A DNA stretch of 36,055 nt from Lactobacillus sp. (GTDB lineage: Bacteria; Bacillota; Bacilli; Lactobacillales; Lactobacillaceae). The notes below the pieces were generated by a model that ran no database searches, had not been told where the DNA came from, and was given only the letters and a program-made list of their open reading frames with translations. Positions 33,063 to 36,055 of this stretch are shown piece after piece. Positions within the stretch are counted from its first letter, which is position 1, and every line of letters begins with the position of its first letter. The position numbers and the translations under genes are program-made. Location: contig JALCQM010000029.1 of the NCBI GenBank assembly GCA_022651245.1, forward strand, positions 1-36,055, written 5' to 3'.

Positions 33063-35417
33063 ATGAACACGAAGATCTTAACGACCTTGGAGTACGGCAA
33101 GGTGCGCGCAAGCCTGCAAGGCCTCGTGACGACGGCAAGCGGGGCGGCGCTGGTGGCACAGCTGACGCCTTCCAGTGACCCGCAATGGGTACAAACCGCT
33201 TTAGACGAAACGGCAGACGGGGCTTCGATCTTGCGCTTAGCCGGCGGGATCCCAGTGCCACAACTGGAGAACATTGCGCCCGCATTGAAGCGTGTTGACA
33301 TCGACGCGACCCTCAATGGGCGTGAATTAGCGGCGATCGGGCGCGTTTTGAAAACGGTTAGCGCGGTTGAGCGCTTCTTAGACGACCTTCAAGAGCGCCT
33401 GGAGTTGCGGCGTGTCTATGCGTTGCAGGCCCAATTGGTGGCACTACCCGCTTTAGAACGGCGCTTGTTAACCGCAGTCGATGAAGACGGTAGCCTGACA
33501 GACGAAGCCAGCCCGGCGTTACACGGGGTACGGCAAGCGATTCGCGGCCTGGAAGGCGAGATCCGCAGCCGGATGGAAAAATACACGCGAGGCGGCTCGG
33601 CTAAGTATTTAAGTGATCCGATCATTACGATCCGAGACGATCGGTATGTGATCCCTGTGAAGGCGGAATACCGGGGTCAGTTCGGCGGTGTCGTCCATGA
33701 TCAAAGTGCTTCTGGCCAGACGCTGTTCATCGAACCGCAAGCCATCGTCGAGATGAATAACCGGCTACGAGAAGCCCAATTAGAAGAACAAGCAGAAATT
33801 ACGCGCCTGCTGGCGGAGCTGTCTGAAGCGGTGGCGCCATATACCCGCGAGTTGCGCCATAACGCACAGTTGCTGGGCCATTTTGATTTCATTAATGCCA
33901 AAGCCAAGTATGCCAAGCAGTTGCAGGCGACGGAGCCACAAGTGTCGGCCCAAAACCATGTGGACTTGATCCAAGCGCGCCACCCGCTGATCGAACCGCA
34001 TCAAGTCGTGCCGAATACGATCACGATCGGTGCGGATTATCAGGCCATCGTCGTCACCGGGCCCAATACAGGGGGGAAAACCATCACGCTGAAAACCTTA
34101 GGGCTTTTACAGCTGATGGGGCAGTCTGGCTTATTTATCCCGGCAGAGGAACAGTCGACGATCGGGGTGTACTCGAATGTCTTCGCTGACATCGGTGATG
34201 AGCAGTCGATCGAGCAAAGCTTGAGTACGTTCAGTTCCCACATGAAGACGATCGTCGATATTTTAGCCGCAATGGATGACCACGCCTTGGTCTTGTTCGA
34301 TGAATTAGGGGCAGGGACCGACCCGCAAGAAGGGGCGGCGTTGGCCATTGCGATCTTGGATGCGGTCGGGGCAGCAGGGGCGCAAGTGGTCGCGACGACG
34401 CACTATCCAGAATTGAAGCTATACGGGTATAATACGCCGGGCACGATTAATGCGTCGATGGAATTCGATTCGGCCACCTTACAGCCGACGTACCGGTTGC
34501 TGATCGGGGTGCCTGGTCGTTCGAATGCGTTCGATATTTCGCAGCGCCTGGGCCTTTCGCCGACCATTGTTACCGCGGCGAAAAGCTTGATCGCTGACGA
34601 TTCGCACGAATTGAACAATATGATCTCGGATCTGGAAAGCCAGCGCAAAGCGGCAGAAACCGAGTACTTGGAGACGCGGCGCCAGCTGGAAGACGCGCAA
34701 CAATTGCATGATGACCTGAAGCATGCTTACGAGGACTTTTTCACCGAGCGCGAGCGCCAGTTGGACCGGGCGAAGGATCAAGCCAATGCGATTGTCGATA
34801 AGGCACAGGCCAAAGCGGATAAGATCATCAAGGATCTCCGCCAGCTCCAAAAAGCACAACAAGGCAACGTGAAAGAAAACGTGCTGATCGATGCGAAAAC
34901 CGCGCTTAAGAATTTGCATCAAGAAAAGGCCCAGCCCCAAAATCGGGTGTTGCGGCGCGCCAAAAATAAGCAGGCCCTGCATCAAGGCGATACGGTCCGG
35001 GTCCTTTCCTATGACCAAACTGGCGAACTCCTGGATCAAGTGGACGCGACGCACTGGGACGTGCAAATGGGCATTATCCGTATGAAGATCGCCACGCAAG
35101 ATATTGAAAAGGTGCAGCCAGCCAAAACCCAAGAACCCAAGCGCCGCGTGACGGTGGTGCGCGGGGCGACCGGGCCGTCGACGACCTTGGACTTACGCGG
35201 CCAGCGTTACGAAGAAGCGATGACCAATCTCGATCAGTATATCGATGCGGCCTTATTGGCAGGCTACGCGCAGGTGACCATCGTTCATGGCTTGGGCACT
35301 GGCGCGATCCGCAATGGGGTCACGCAATACCTCCAACGCAATCGCCAAGTCAAAAAATTTGGCTTTGCGCCGCAAAATGCTGGGGGTTCAGGTGCAACGA
35401 TCGTTCAGTTCAAGTAA
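33063..35417 (+). CDS. mutS2: MutS2 endonuclease/ribosome rescue ATPase
   Basis: This 784-residue protein has the MutS-like lever and ATPase domains but no mismatch-binding N-terminus. The P-loop GPNTGGKTIT is near residue 333, DELGAGTDPQEGAAL is the Walker B region and TTHYPELK the switch. A long coiled coil spans about residues 510-640. A C-terminal Smr domain (LDLRGQRYEEA near residue 707, HGLGTGAIR near 742) provides nuclease activity. MutS2 suppresses homologous recombination and, in B. subtilis, splits collided ribosomes. TTAGGAGG precedes ATG at 33063. Confidence 0.96.
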   Translation: MNTKILTTLEYGKVRASLQGLVTTASGAALVAQLTPSSDPQWVQTALDETADGASILRLAGGIPVPQLENIAPALKRVDIDATLNGRELAAIGRVLKTVSAVERFLDDLQERLELRRVYALQAQLVALPALERRLLTAVDEDGSLTDEASPALHGVRQAIRGLEGEIRSRMEKYTRGGSAKYLSDPIITIRDDRYVIPVKAEYRGQFGGVVHDQSASGQTLFIEPQAIVEMNNRLREAQLEEQAEITRLLAELSEAVAPYTRELRHNAQLLGHFDFINAKAKYAKQLQATEPQVSAQNHVDLIQARHPLIEPHQVVPNTITIGADYQAIVVTGPNTGGKTITLKTLGLLQLMGQSGLFIPAEEQSTIGVYSNVFADIGDEQSIEQSLSTFSSHMKTIVDILAAMDDHALVLFDELGAGTDPQEGAALAIAILDAVGAAGAQVVATTHYPELKLYGYNTPGTINASMEFDSATLQPTYRLLIGVPGRSNAFDISQRLGLSPTIVTAAKSLIADDSHELNNMISDLESQRKAAETEYLETRRQLEDAQQLHDDLKHAYEDFFTERERQLDRAKDQANAIVDKAQAKADKIIKDLRQLQKAQQGNVKENVLIDAKTALKNLHQEKAQPQNRVLRRAKNKQALHQGDTVRVLSYDQTGELLDQVDATHWDVQMGIIRMKIATQDIEKVQPAKTQEPKRRVTVVRGATGPSTTLDLRGQRYEEAMTNLDQYIDAALLAGYAQVTIVHGLGTGAIRNGVTQYLQRNRQVKKFGFAPQNAGGSGATIVQFK

Positions 35418-35483
35418 CGTGGTGGTATTTTTGGGGGCATCGTGATAAGATGTAGTTACGAAAAGTAAGAGGAGGAATGGCGA

Positions 35484-35795
35484 ATGGTTCAAGCAGTGAC
35501 AGATCAGGATTTTGAAACCGAAACCGCAACAGGCGTAACATTAACCGATTTTTGGGCAACTTGGTGTGGCCCTTGCAAGATGCAAAGTCCCGTTGTGGAT
35601 GCCTTAGCAGAAAATCGCGATGATGTGAAGTTCGTGAAGATGGATATCGATCAGAACCCAAACACCCCGCAGTCTTTTGGCATCATGGCGATTCCGACGC
35701 TGTTGATCAAGAAGGACGGCAAGCCAGTCGAGAAAGTGGTTGGCTACCATACCAAAGATCAGCTTAACGAAATCTTAGATAAGTACACGGCCTAA
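35484..35795 (+). CDS. trxA: Thioredoxin
   Basis: This 103-residue cytosolic thioredoxin reduces protein disulfides using electrons from thioredoxin reductase. The active site is W27-C28-G29-P30-C31. The conserved cis-proline is in MAIPTLLI, and the DFWATWCGPC and VKMDIDQNP blocks are canonical. GAGGAGG precedes ATG at 35484. TAAGAT in the 66-base gap after mutS2 may be its -10 box. The hairpin repeat at 35841 probably ends the transcript. Confidence 0.97.
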   Translation: MVQAVTDQDFETETATGVTLTDFWATWCGPCKMQSPVVDALAENRDDVKFVKMDIDQNPNTPQSFGIMAIPTLLIKKDGKPVEKVVGYHTKDQLNEILDKYTA

Positions 35796-35840
35796 GGGTC
35801 AAAGGCTGAGACGTAAAGCGGTTTTAGCCCATAACACAAG

Positions 35841-35885
35841 CGCCATTGCGTCACGATTCGTTCCTTGAATCGCGGCGCAATGGCG
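35841..35885 (+). repeat. Dispersed hairpin repeat, copy c (after trxA)
   Basis: CGCCATTGCG (35841-35850) pairs with CGCAATGGCG (35876-35885). A T-G wobble, a C-G pair and one A-C mismatch follow, then CGATTC (35854-35859) pairs with GAATCG (35867-35872). TTTGTGTTTTT follows the stem, fitting a terminator role. Confidence 0.8.
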
Positions 35886-36000
35886 TTTGTGTTTTTGGGC
35901 GTTGCTTTATGGAACGCGACTACGGATTTTTGTCTTGGATTCTTTTTTGCGCTGGGACGATCTCAGTCCAGGGGCCTAAAAATAACGCCTTGGACGGACA

Positions 36001-36052
36001 AAGCGGCGGCCCTTTTGAAACCCGACGTTAGGGTTCACAAGGGCCGCCGCTT
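36001..36052. other. Very stable hairpin at the window end
   Basis: AAGCGGCGGCCCTT (36001-36014) pairs perfectly with AAGGGCCGCCGCTT (36039-36052), with an inner AACCC/GGGTT stem. No T-run is visible on either strand before the window ends, so a terminator role is not shown. Confidence 0.7.
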
Positions 36053-36055
36053 ATA

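Overview
The window looks like a chromosomal segment of a fairly GC-rich lactobacillus (Lactobacillaceae, Firmicutes). The evidence is the gene content and order (mutS-mutL, ruvA-ruvB-queA-tgt-yajC, adhE, zwf, ireB-ruvX-DUF1292, zapA-cvpA-mutS2-trxA), strong AAGGAGG-type ribosome binding sites, a T-box in front of alaS and several TTG/GTG starts. A bifunctional AdhE together with glucose-6-phosphate dehydrogenase would suit a heterofermentative species, but the species cannot be fixed from sequence reading alone. Nearly all genes lie on the plus strand; the one confident minus-strand gene encodes a TVP38/TMEM64-type membrane protein.

Layout. 1-3008: an unrecognised small gene, a DUF1827-like gene and a KimA-type potassium transporter. 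3060-3290: an apparent stand-alone structured RNA with its own promoter and terminator. 3353-8398: mutS-mutL-maf. 8457-9050: minus-strand membrane gene. 9184-11838: ruvA-ruvB-queA. 11839-13650: accessory insertion holding a minus-strand gene remnant and a TnpB (IS200/IS605-type) gene with its right-end RNA, splitting queA from tgt. 13651-15239: tgt-yajC. 15240-17032: 1.8 kb without a convincing gene. 17033-21939: adhE, a DtxR/MntR-type regulator and zwf. 22215-27929: dinB, a YtoI-like CBS protein, a DHH phosphoesterase, a DEAD-box helicase and a cysteine-free SUMF1-like protein. 27945-30844: T-box and alaS. 30963-35795: ireB-ruvX-DUF1292, zapA-cvpA, mutS2, trxA.

The most interesting part is 15540-16753. 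A near-consensus promoter sits in one arm of a long inverted repeat and is followed by about 1.0 kb of hairpin-dense, GC-rich sequence ending in a strong intrinsic terminator. Its 3' half contains three tandem units of about 121-126 bp that each fold into a similar long hairpin, with compensatory base changes between units. I read this as a very large structured noncoding RNA, comparable in size to GOLLD or ROOL RNAs but not assigned to either. The inverted repeat duplicates the promoter in the opposite direction and could be a divergent or invertible promoter.

The genes mainly serve genome maintenance (MutS, MutL, MutS2, RuvA, RuvB, RuvX, DinB), tRNA modification and charging (QueA, Tgt, AlaRS), redox and carbon flow (AdhE with a Rex-like box, Zwf, TrxA) and possibly cyclic-di-AMP/potassium physiology (KimA, DHH phosphoesterase). 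A family of covarying hairpins occurs after zwf, after the DUF1292 gene and after trxA.
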